Assembly: GCA_964389805.1 (NCBI GenBank)
Contig: CAYMFU010000001.1
Coordinates: forward strand, 1 to 36,910
DNA from: JAGTVG01 sp964389805
Lineage (GTDB): Bacteria > Bacteroidota > Bacteroidia > Cytophagales > Cyclobacteriaceae
DNA: 36,910 nucleotides
Direction: 5' to 3'
The translations under genes and the position numbers were made by a program. This document shows positions 15,906 to 23,523 of this stretch, piece after piece; within the stretch, counting starts at the first letter, position 1, and the number at the start of each line of letters is the position of its first letter. The notes beneath the pieces are model-generated. The model saw nothing but the letters and a program-made list of their open reading frames with translations, did not search any database and was not told the origin of the DNA.

Positions 15906-17429
15906 ATGGAAGATCGATTGAAACATTTTTTCATTTATTTATCGATTATTTTATTGATGGGATGTTCGAATGAGGATTCCCCTCAACTTGAATTATCTGA
16001 ATGGCAAATTGAGACCATAAATAAGTACACATCTGAATTTCCAGATAACTCCCAACTGTCAATCTCTATTATCGAAAATTCACATGTCAATTTCTATGGA
16101 ATAATTGTGAATGAAGATAGTCTCAGATATGTCGAAAATAAAGATTCTGTCTTTGAAATAGGATCTCTAACGAAATTATTCACATCAGCCATGCTGGCAA
16201 ACCTTTTGATGGATGAAAAGATCAAACTGGACGATGAAATAGGTCCCTATTTACCATTTGAATTACATGAGCTTGAACAAAAATATAATCCAATCACTTT
16301 AAGGACACTTGCAAACCATACTTCCGGTTTACCCAGAATGCCGAATAATTATGCTTATTACCCAGAGTCCAGTCATGATGCCAGGGCGTATAGTTTGGAA
16401 TCCCTGCAGGAATACCTGGAATCTGATCTTGAATTGATCAACAATCCAGGAGAAGATTACATCTATTCCAACCTGGGTTACGGTATTCTTGGATACCTCG
16501 TCTCGATATTTATGAATCGGGATTATGAGAAACTACTCCAAAAAGTTATTTGCAGGCCATATCAGATGAGAAATACGACCACAAACATTAATAAGACCAG
16601 ATCTTTACTGGTGGCGGGGAAAGATAAAAATGGCAATACAATCGACAACTATGATCTTGGCATATTAAGCCCTTCAGGCGGCGCCTTTTCTAATATTTCT
16701 GATATGACAAAATTTATCAAGGCAAATTTTAATGAAGATGTTTTGTTGTCGTTGCAAAGGCAGGAAACATATGGATGGGGAAATTTTGGAATGGCGTTGG
16801 GATGGCACATAATAAAAATAGGCGGGAGTAACTGTGAATGGTATTTCCATAGTGGCGGTATGGAAGGCTATAGATCATCCGTATATATGGACACAAGATC
16901 AAAAAGGGCAGTTATTGTATTATCGAATTTATCTACATTTCATCCTAACAGCAACAACATCGATCAACTGGCATATGACCTACTGAAAAACGAGTATATG
17001 AAAGATGAATATAATGATCACTGTATAGCCCCATTCATTGAACTTGCTGTCGAAAAAGGATGGGGGACTAAAAAACGGGATAGCCTGGAAATGATACTAT
17101 TTCCGGGCAATTCAATATACGGAGTATGGAAACAGTCAGGAAGAAACCGGCATGTAACCAGAACTTTCTTTCCGGACAATAAAGTACAGACCAATTTTCA
17201 GGGAGATGATGAGATTGACGTATGGGGATTCTATAATGTTGATCAGGATAGAATCGTATTTAATGATATTGGTGGTGCAGCCTGTGTCCCTGAGGGTCAT
17301 TATACTTTCACTATTCGCAATGACACCCTAAGTTTTCAAGAAATACAGGATCATTGCGATGGGCGAAAAACTTCACTACTAAATAAATGGGTAAGACAGA
17401 CAAATCCTGAAATTAGTAATGCCCTATAA
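15906..17429 (+). CDS. Serine hydrolase of the beta-lactamase/class C PBP-like family, lipoprotein
   Basis: 507 aa. Lipoprotein signal with lipid Cys at 20 (LLMGC). Catalytic motifs in order: SxxK in GSLTK (S87, K90), YSN at 186-188, and HSGG at 314-317 in place of KTG. This pattern belongs to the class C beta-lactamase/DD-peptidase/esterase superfamily (Pfam Beta-lactamase). A separate beta-rich domain follows at about 380-500. Likely a peptidase or esterase at the cell envelope; antibiotic resistance cannot be inferred. Upstream, TATCTTTG (15797-15804) matches a -7 element, but no -33 is visible, so it may be co-transcribed with the sulfatase (127 bases apart). Confidence 0.85.
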   Translation: MEDRLKHFFIYLSIILLMGCSNEDSPQLELSEWQIETINKYTSEFPDNSQLSISIIENSHVNFYGIIVNEDSLRYVENKDSVFEIGSLTKLFTSAMLANLLMDEKIKLDDEIGPYLPFELHELEQKYNPITLRTLANHTSGLPRMPNNYAYYPESSHDARAYSLESLQEYLESDLELINNPGEDYIYSNLGYGILGYLVSIFMNRDYEKLLQKVICRPYQMRNTTTNINKTRSLLVAGKDKNGNTIDNYDLGILSPSGGAFSNISDMTKFIKANFNEDVLLSLQRQETYGWGNFGMALGWHIIKIGGSNCEWYFHSGGMEGYRSSVYMDTRSKRAVIVLSNLSTFHPNSNNIDQLAYDLLKNEYMKDEYNDHCIAPFIELAVEKGWGTKKRDSLEMILFPGNSIYGVWKQSGRNRHVTRTFFPDNKVQTNFQGDDEIDVWGFYNVDQDRIVFNDIGGAACVPEGHYTFTIRNDTLSFQEIQDHCDGRKTSLLNKWVRQTNPEISNAL

Positions 17430-17543
17430 TAAGTTTAAAAGATAATTAATTGTCCGAGCATTTAAATTATCTGAAAAACTGTTGTCGGGATGTAGTTTTT
17501 TCAACATATATGCGACTAAAGTGAATGAAAGAAAGCATTAAAG

Positions 17544-18038
17544 ATGAAATGTGATAAAAATACATTCGCAGAGATTCTGGAAAAGCACAGAGGGATAATC
17601 CAAAAGGTTTCAATGCTGTATACCAATAATAGAGAAGATCGGGAAGACCTTTTTCAGGACATATGTTTTCAAATATGCAGATCGTACAATACCTTCAGAG
17701 ATGAAGCTCAATTCTCCACATGGTTATACAGGGTTGCCTTAAACACTGCGATCAGCCAGGTGAGGAAAAATAAAAGTAAGACGGCCTCTGAAACCTTTTA
17801 TGAGAACATCCACTATGCTTCAATGAAAAATGATGATAGCGATGGACAGGTTCAACATCTGTTCAAGGCGATATCAAGGCTCAATAAAATCGATAAAGCT
17901 CTAATTCTACTATGGCTGGAGGAGAAGAGTTATGAAGATATAGCTGATATATTAGGAATCAGTAAATCTAATGTCAGCGTGAAGCTGGTTAGAATAAAAA
18001 GAAGTCTGTCAGAAACAATAAATGGTTTAAAGCAATGA
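17544..18038 (+). CDS. ECF sigma factor
   Basis: 164 aa. Region 2 at about 10-75 (DREDLFQDICFQI, then AQFSTWLYRVALNTAI) and region 4 at about 105-160 (LLWLEEKSYEDIADILGISKSNVSVKLVRIKRSL). Length and motifs are ordinary for the family. Its stop overlaps the start of the next gene by four bases (ATGA), so the two are translationally coupled, as sigma/anti-sigma pairs are. It lacks the Cys tail of the sigma factor at 1654. Target promoters are not recognisable in the window. Confidence 0.92.
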   Translation: MKCDKNTFAEILEKHRGIIQKVSMLYTNNREDREDLFQDICFQICRSYNTFRDEAQFSTWLYRVALNTAISQVRKNKSKTASETFYENIHYASMKNDDSDGQVQHLFKAISRLNKIDKALILLWLEEKSYEDIADILGISKSNVSVKLVRIKRSLSETINGLKQ

Positions 18039-18766
18039 AAGACGACGAACTTAAAAACATCTGGAACATGATCAACGACGACACTCAAGGTTATGATGCC
18101 ATACAGACGACATCCGATCAGATAATTAGCAGCCGATCAGGATCAATTCAAAGTAAGATCAAGGCAATGCTTCAAAACGACTTAATATTTAAGGTTGTAA
18201 GCGGAATTGCACTCCTTATAAACCTTGCGTTTTACTGGAGTACACCGGCAGTGATATATGTTTGCCTGGGAGGTATTTTATTCCATGCGATCATGACCAC
18301 CATTGAATGGAAAACATTACAGGGACTGAACAGGATATCAGATCCTGGTCTTTCCACGCGAGAAGTTCTCTCAAATATTCTTATCTATATCAGGAGAAAA
18401 TCTAATCTTTATGAAATAACCATCGCGTCCTCACAGGTCCTTATATTTGTCCCTGGATTGCTGATCTATTTTTTCCTGGTGTATGGACAGGTTAAACCCA
18501 TGACTGGAGAAAGTTTTGCTGTGTTTACCATATTGGCACTTATAGGAACCGTAGGAGCATTTTCCAGAATCAAGTCTCAGTTAAGATACCACATTAATTA
18601 TTTACATGTATGCCTTTCAGATTTGAATGAGGGATCCCTGCAATTCGCATTTAATGCCATCGATAACAAGAGAAGACAGGACGATATTGTAAAAATGCTG
18701 GTTTACTTCCTGCTCATTTTTGGATTTGTTGCATTGATTGCAGTTTTAAAATCAATAGTGGGATAA
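18035..18766 (+). CDS. Membrane protein, probable anti-sigma partner of the ECF factor
   Basis: 243 aa. A short polar N-terminus (about 1-48; MKDDELKNIWNMIN) precedes about five membrane helices (roughly 52-69, 72-90, 128-150, 159-177, 219-240). The N-terminal segment is the likely sigma-binding part; no zinc-binding HxxxCxxC motif is visible, so it is not a ZAS-type anti-sigma. The four-base overlap with the sigma gene is the main evidence for the role. I do not recognise the family by name. Confidence 0.65.
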   Translation: MKDDELKNIWNMINDDTQGYDAIQTTSDQIISSRSGSIQSKIKAMLQNDLIFKVVSGIALLINLAFYWSTPAVIYVCLGGILFHAIMTTIEWKTLQGLNRISDPGLSTREVLSNILIYIRRKSNLYEITIASSQVLIFVPGLLIYFFLVYGQVKPMTGESFAVFTILALIGTVGAFSRIKSQLRYHINYLHVCLSDLNEGSLQFAFNAIDNKRRQDDIVKMLVYFLLIFGFVALIAVLKSIVG

Positions 18767-18783
18767 GGCATGAGTCCGGATTA

Positions 18784-18814
18784 TTTGATTCCTCAACCCC
18801 AATTGCTATCTTTA
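18784..18814 (+). promoter_or_regulatory. Candidate Bacteroidota promoter for the methyltransferase gene
   Basis: TTTG (18784-18787), 19-base spacer, TATCTTTA (18807-18814): one mismatch to TTTG-N19-TAnnTTTG. The predicted start is about 75 bases before the ATG at 18895. It could also serve the peptidase and downstream genes, which follow closely. Confidence 0.45.
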
Positions 18815-18894
18815 ATGGAATTGAAGAATGGATGAGGTAGAAAGGCCTTAAAACCATCTTTCAGCTTATAAAAAGCGCATTGTAAAAAAATCTT

Positions 18895-19539
18895 ATGGAT
18901 TTGAACTCGGACAAGATCAAGGAAATCTATTCCGGTCGTGTGGTTGACAGGTATGATTCCTTTATGAGTCACTTTTTTAAGAACTTTAAGAAAAAGGCAT
19001 ATTCTGAATCTGCCGTCAAAACGGGAGATCAGGTTTTGGTTTTCTGCTGCGGGACTGGCCTGGATTTTCCATATATCTTAAAAAAAATCGGAAAGAAAGG
19101 GAAAATTATAGGTGTAGATTTTTCTAAAGATATGCTTGCATTGGCCCAAAGGAAGATCCGGAAAAATGTTTGGGACAATATTGAACTAATACATGGAGAT
19201 GTGACTCAATTCAGGGAGAAGCTTTCAATTAAAGCTGATTCGGGAGTTTGTACTTTAGGGATGTCCATAATCCCAGACTTTAAGAGAGCATATCAAAACC
19301 TGCTATCGAATGTAAGATCCGGAGGGGAGATCATTATTGGAGATATGCAATTGGCTTCCGGATGGCAAGCCCGTTTAAATCCTTGTACGATTCTTCTGGC
19401 TCAACGATTTGGAGGTTCTTTAGAAGGACATCAAAACAGCCTTGAATTGATCTCGATGATGGAACAAACCCTTCAGGATATTAAGAAAACAGAACTGTTT
19501 TTCAAGTCCTATTATTATTGTATTGGCAGAATACATTAA
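18895..19539 (+). CDS. Class I SAM-dependent methyltransferase
   Basis: 214 aa. Rossmann-type methyltransferase: motif I is VLVFCCGTGLDF (usual VLEVGCGTG), motif II IIGVDFSKDMLALAQ, then IELIHGDVTQF and an acceptor-strand region RSGGEIIIGDM. Close in type to UbiE/MenG-like and phospholipid methyltransferases, but the substrate cannot be told. The start MDLNSDKIKEIYSGRVVDRYD is typical of the group. Followed after four bases by the M14 peptidase gene, and read through the same promoter. Confidence 0.85.
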   Translation: MDLNSDKIKEIYSGRVVDRYDSFMSHFFKNFKKKAYSESAVKTGDQVLVFCCGTGLDFPYILKKIGKKGKIIGVDFSKDMLALAQRKIRKNVWDNIELIHGDVTQFREKLSIKADSGVCTLGMSIIPDFKRAYQNLLSNVRSGGEIIIGDMQLASGWQARLNPCTILLAQRFGGSLEGHQNSLELISMMEQTLQDIKKTELFFKSYYYCIGRIH

Positions 19540-19543
19540 AGTT

Positions 19544-20746
19544 ATGTATAGCGTTTATACCAAACTATTTTTTGCAATTCTATCAATGTGTATATACAGT
19601 CAAACATCAGGGCAAAATGACATCTTGATAACATCCGATTTCCCGGGGGGAAATATTGAATTATTAAGTATTGAGAATGATACGGTCAGATTGAACCCTG
19701 ATAATTCATTTACAGAAGGCGAATGGTTTTATTGGTACTTCAAGGCTTCTAATATACCCGGCAGAAGAATTACTTTCAAATTCGAACAGGAAAATGTGCT
19801 AGCCAGGTATGGCCCAGGATACAGCCTCAATAATGATCATTCCTGGAAATGGTTTGGTGAATACAGGATAAAGGATAATAGCTTTACTTTTCTCTTTTCT
19901 GAAACAGACAGCATCATATATCTTTCCACTGCTTTTCCATATGTTGAAAATAACTTCAACCAATTTATTTCTAAATTACGAAATCAAAATATTCTTTCAA
20001 TAGACACTTTATGCATCTCCCCCGAAGGAAGGAGAATTGAAAAGGTCATAATTCCATCCAGTTCCGGTGACTCAAAACATAAAATCCTGATAACTGCCCG
20101 TCACCATGCTTGTGAGATGATGGCCAATTATGTTTTAGAAGGCATTATTGAGACAATTTTAAATGACAGTAACTGTAAACACCTGCGTGATGATGCTGAA
20201 TTCATGATCATCCCATTTATGGATAAAGATGGTGTCGAAAATGGGGATCAGGGTAAAAACCGAATCCCAAGAGATCACAACAGAGATTATATTGATGAAT
20301 CGATTCACCATTCAACAGAAGCTTTACGAAACATTGTGCCGACCTGGAGCAATCACAAACTAAAAATCGCTCTGGACTTACATTGTCCCTGGATACATAC
20401 TACAATCAATGAGACTATTTATATTGTTGGTAACTCAGATCCTGAGATGGAAAAACAACAGATCATTTTTTCTAAAATGCTTGAAAAATATGCAACAGGA
20501 GATCTGAAATTATTTCATAAAGATTTCATCCAATTTGGCACATCCTGGAATACAGCAAGTAATTATTCAAAAGGGAGGAGTTTTGCAGGATGGGCTGCCA
20601 CCTTGGATAGCATAAAGTTAACAGGAACCATTGAATTTCCGTATGCAAATGTTTCTGGCATACCTGTTTCAAAAGATGGAGCCAGAGAATTTGGGAAAGC
20701 TGTCGCTTATTCGATAAATGATTATCTTCGATTAAAAGATCAGTAA
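19544..20746 (+). CDS. M14 family zinc carboxypeptidase-like protein, secreted
   Basis: 400 aa from the ATG at 19544. An earlier ATG at 19523 would overlap the methyltransferase gene by 17 bases and put polar residues before the signal peptide, so I prefer the later one. Signal peptide at about 1-24. N-terminal beta domain (about 25-150) like that of cytosolic-carboxypeptidase relatives. Zinc ligands HxxE in ARHHACE (H188, E191) and H280 in DLHCPW; substrate-binding PRDHNRDY (R243, N246, R247); catalytic Glu E364 in GTIEFPYAN. All key residues are present, so a functional exported metallopeptidase is expected, with unknown substrate. Lies 11 bases before the nucleotidyltransferase gene. Confidence 0.8.
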   Translation: MYSVYTKLFFAILSMCIYSQTSGQNDILITSDFPGGNIELLSIENDTVRLNPDNSFTEGEWFYWYFKASNIPGRRITFKFEQENVLARYGPGYSLNNDHSWKWFGEYRIKDNSFTFLFSETDSIIYLSTAFPYVENNFNQFISKLRNQNILSIDTLCISPEGRRIEKVIIPSSSGDSKHKILITARHHACEMMANYVLEGIIETILNDSNCKHLRDDAEFMIIPFMDKDGVENGDQGKNRIPRDHNRDYIDESIHHSTEALRNIVPTWSNHKLKIALDLHCPWIHTTINETIYIVGNSDPEMEKQQIIFSKMLEKYATGDLKLFHKDFIQFGTSWNTASNYSKGRSFAGWAATLDSIKLTGTIEFPYANVSGIPVSKDGAREFGKAVAYSINDYLRLKDQ

Positions 20747-20757
20747 GAAGATATAAA

Positions 20758-21621
20758 ATGAATTATGTAATATCCGGGGAAGATATAAATCTGGATTTCT
20801 TTTATAATTGGATAAAGGAAAAAGATACGATACTGTGCGCAATTCTTACAGGTTCAAGAGTGTCACCCAATTCGGAAATAGATTTTTTATCCGATTATGA
20901 TATCCAACTTTTTGTCAGCGATTTAGAGATATTCAATATCAATGACGATTGGTTGGATGAATTCGGTCCCGTATTGGTTCGCTGGCCATTAAAACCCAGA
21001 TCCACTTTCGACCCGAACTGGATTACCAGGTTGGTTCTATTTCAAACTGGAATAAGATTTGATTTTCAAATTACTACACCAGAGCATTTTGATCCTGGCA
21101 GTTATGATGTTGGTTATCAGGTATTAATTGATAAAATCAGGCTAACGAAGGACATCCCCGTACCCACATTCACCAGATTTAAGGTCATAAAACCTTCAAA
21201 AGGGGAATATGAAGATCTTGTCAATGAATTTTGGTGGGAGATAACCTATGTGGCTAAATATCTTTGGAGAAAAGAATTGCCAGTCGCAAAATATATGCTG
21301 GATACTTCATTGAGATATTCACATTTGCATGTAATGATGGAATGGTATATTGGTCTCAAAAACAAGTGGACAGTTAGTACTGGGAAAAATGGAAGTAAAT
21401 TCAGGGCCTTTTTTGATGAATTAGAATGGAAAGAATATAAATCGACTTTTACAGGCCCTGATATTATAGATAACTGGAAGGCACTATTCAATACGGCTAT
21501 TTTATTCAGTCGCCTGGCTAAATATATTGCTAAAGGTTTGGGATATGATTATCCGGATGAAACCGATAAAGCCGTTAATGAATATTGTAAAAAAATACAG
21601 ATAAAAGCAATAAGTGTATAA
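20758..21621 (+). CDS. Aminoglycoside 6-adenylyltransferase-like enzyme (ANT(6)/AadE-AadS family)
   Basis: 287 aa, the normal length for ANT(6). Nucleotidyltransferase motif LTGSRVSPNSEID followed by DYDIQLFV (the DxD pair) near residues 30-55. The family-specific stretch NEFWWEITYVAKYLWR and LPVAKYMLD lies at about 160-182. ANT(6) enzymes adenylylate streptomycin at O-6. An environmental chromosomal copy like this may or may not confer resistance. No mobile element adjoins it, and it sits in a run of same-strand genes, so recent acquisition is not evident. Followed by the DUF3788 gene 18 bases on. Confidence 0.8.
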   Translation: MNYVISGEDINLDFFYNWIKEKDTILCAILTGSRVSPNSEIDFLSDYDIQLFVSDLEIFNINDDWLDEFGPVLVRWPLKPRSTFDPNWITRLVLFQTGIRFDFQITTPEHFDPGSYDVGYQVLIDKIRLTKDIPVPTFTRFKVIKPSKGEYEDLVNEFWWEITYVAKYLWRKELPVAKYMLDTSLRYSHLHVMMEWYIGLKNKWTVSTGKNGSKFRAFFDELEWKEYKSTFTGPDIIDNWKALFNTAILFSRLAKYIAKGLGYDYPDETDKAVNEYCKKIQIKAISV

Positions 21622-21639
21622 ATTAACTTTTTAACAGGC

Positions 21640-22056
21640 ATGTCAGAAATACAATTTACGGTTAAAAATGACCCCCCCAATGAGGATCGCATTAAGGAAA
21701 TTTTAAAGGATAAATATTTAGTCCTGGACGCCATCAGGAAATTTATTCGTGAAAGCATTGGAGAAACCGTTGAGGAATGGAAGTATTATGGCGTGAAAAA
21801 TGGTTGGGTATTAAAAACCTTTCTGAAGAAGCGTAACCTTTTCTTTATCGGTATTTATGATGGCTACTTCAGAATTTCATTTGTTTTTGGGGACAAAGCT
21901 GTGAATACAATTATGGAATCCAATGTTTCCGATGTTACCAAAGAAACCTTAAGCGAGGCCAGAAAATATGCAGAAGGCAGAGGCATATCTTTTGAAATAT
22001 TTGACAACAAACATCTTGACGATATCCAAAAACTAATCAAAATAAAGATTGGGTAA
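21640..22056 (+). CDS. DUF3788 family protein
   Basis: 138 aa. Fits DUF3788 as I recall it: ILKDKYLVLDAIRKFIRE, the EEWKYYGVKNGWVLK motif, a beta pair around LFFIGIYDGYFRISFVFGDKAV, and a late amphipathic helix. Function unknown; proteins of this kind often adjoin acetyltransferase or resistance genes. Probably in one transcript with the adenylyltransferase gene upstream. A short perfect hairpin (22071-22090) lies just beyond the stop but has no T-run. Confidence 0.7.
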   Translation: MSEIQFTVKNDPPNEDRIKEILKDKYLVLDAIRKFIRESIGETVEEWKYYGVKNGWVLKTFLKKRNLFFIGIYDGYFRISFVFGDKAVNTIMESNVSDVTKETLSEARKYAEGRGISFEIFDNKHLDDIQKLIKIKIG

Positions 22057-22233
22057 CATTGATTGTCAGACAATTCATTTATCTGAATTGATATCATAGC
22101 AATTCATAAAACAGCGGCATTTTTACGCATACATATTACAGGGTCAATATCCTGATCATTTTCCTAGATCATTTGCAACAATATTTTCAGAACTCAAATT
22201 ATAGGGTATCTAATCTTTGTTTATTTTACATAC

Positions 22234-22266
22234 TTCGATTAAAAAAATTAAATTGTACTACCTTTG
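22234..22266 (+). promoter_or_regulatory. Candidate Bacteroidota promoter for the 22307 gene
   Basis: TACCTTTG (22259-22266) is a perfect TAnnTTTG match. The -33 is weaker: TTCG (22234-22237), 21 bases away. The predicted start is about 33 bases before the ATG at 22307. Confidence 0.4.
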
Positions 22267-22306
22267 TTTAATAGTAATGGAGTTATAGATAAGAGATAGG
22301 ATTTTA

Positions 22307-23143
22307 ATGAAAAAACGAATATTAGCTGTTCTGGTAAATTATGGTCATGAACAACTGAATTATCTGGAAAAAGTTGTAAATAGCCTGAATTCGTTCAAAA
22401 AATATGATATAACCATTGTAGTTCATTCCAATATTTTGCTACACGAAATAAATGGTATAGATAAGGTAACTTTATTTGAAAAACCAACAGGAATCAGGAC
22501 ATTAAACGATTTCTTAATTAGACATAAATTGAGTAAAAAATGGAGTGGAAGATTATTCAATTTTAATATGTTACCAATGACATGCCGCAAAGTGATAGAT
22601 GAGGAGGCAATGAATTTTGACTATTTTCTATTTTCTGAAAACGATCACCTTTGGCATGAGCATCACATCGATAGATTCATTTTTTATGAATCCATTCTCC
22701 CAAAGAATCGAATTGCAGGCTTTCTACAATATGAAATAAATGAATCGGGAAGATTTTACCCAGGCTATCACGGACGTTTTGAGTGGGATTTCAACTCTGT
22801 TGAAAAGCATGGAGGCCTTCTGTTTGCACATTTTACCAATGTACATCAAGCCAGTTTTCTTATCTCTCAAAAACAATTATTGAGTATTAAAGAAAAACAT
22901 GATTTTAGCAATTTTTTATCAACAGACCATTATGGTCTAAAACCCAAAGCAAATACTGATATTTATCAATATAGTGGAATGAAAAAACTCATTTGTATTT
23001 CGGAGTTCGAATTGAACTTGGTTCAGCATTTACCCAATGTATATATTAATGGAACCAAGGGAAGAGATAAATTGCGCGCTGATGAAACACGAATGCAAAA
23101 TTCGCTGGACCGATTACTTAATTATGATCGGGATGATCGCTAA
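22307..23143 (+). CDS. Putative glycosyltransferase-like protein
   Basis: 278 aa. N-terminal MKKRILAVLVNYGHEQLNYLEKVVNSL followed by DITIVVHSN is the opening of a GT-A-like fold, and NFDYFLFSENDHLW (about 103-116) sits where the metal-binding DxD would be, though as END. The C-terminal part is conserved-looking (LVQHLPNVYINGTKGRDKLRADE). I cannot assign a CAZy family. Acceptor and donor are unknown. It ends inside the beginning of the next gene. A cytoplasmic enzyme, with no signal peptide or membrane helix. Confidence 0.6.
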   Translation: MKKRILAVLVNYGHEQLNYLEKVVNSLNSFKKYDITIVVHSNILLHEINGIDKVTLFEKPTGIRTLNDFLIRHKLSKKWSGRLFNFNMLPMTCRKVIDEEAMNFDYFLFSENDHLWHEHHIDRFIFYESILPKNRIAGFLQYEINESGRFYPGYHGRFEWDFNSVEKHGGLLFAHFTNVHQASFLISQKQLLSIKEKHDFSNFLSTDHYGLKPKANTDIYQYSGMKKLICISEFELNLVQHLPNVYINGTKGRDKLRADETRMQNSLDRLLNYDRDDR

Positions 23144-23495
23144 TGCGATAAATCCAACTCCTCCTGAATTGATGGATCCGGCTACTCCCAAAGCTGTTGC
23201 TAAGCGGGTGGCATACGCACCGTTATTTACCTGGATCTCGACAATATTTGGGCTTGCACTTGGTGCATTTTTCGGTGGTGTCACAGGTGCGCTAATTGCC
23301 AAAGAAAAAATAGTCTGGGTAACAAGTACCATTAGTTTGATCCTTTCATCCTGGGCTTTTTATACATTCTACGTAGTATACCCATCTGTACTATGGGTAC
23401 CAATTGGAATGCTAATTTCAGTAATTGTTTTCCCCTATCTCAAAGGTGTTGCAATTATGAAAACACAACAGAAGAAAAAAAATGACCTGTTTTAA
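23124..23495 (+). CDS. Small multi-pass membrane protein, unknown function
   Basis: 123 aa from the ATG at 23124 (an alternative ATG at 23133), overlapping the previous gene by 20 or 11 bases. A proline-rich start (INPTPPELMDPATPKAVAKRV) leads into three to four membrane segments, the first with small-residue packing (FGLALGAFFGGVTGALIA) like glycine-zipper helices. It ends in a basic tail. Not recognised by name. The overlap suggests coupling with the glycosyltransferase-like gene. The open frame extends upstream to 23037, which I rejected as it lies wholly in the other gene. Confidence 0.6.
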   Translation: MIGMIANAINPTPPELMDPATPKAVAKRVAYAPLFTWISTIFGLALGAFFGGVTGALIAKEKIVWVTSTISLILSSWAFYTFYVVYPSVLWVPIGMLISVIVFPYLKGVAIMKTQQKKKNDLF

Positions 23496-23523
23496 ATCAT
23501 CAATCAGATAATTTTTAAAATAA

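Noticed and set aside
15906..17429. Calling the serine hydrolase a beta-lactamase resistance gene
   Set aside because: SxxK, YSN and HSGG are shared with peptidases and esterases; a lipoprotein of this size with an extra domain is not a typical resistance enzyme.
22071..22090. Perfect seven-pair hairpin (CAATTCA, loop TTTATC, TGAATTG) as terminator after the DUF3788 gene
   Set aside because: No T-run follows and the stem is AT-rich, so termination is not supported.
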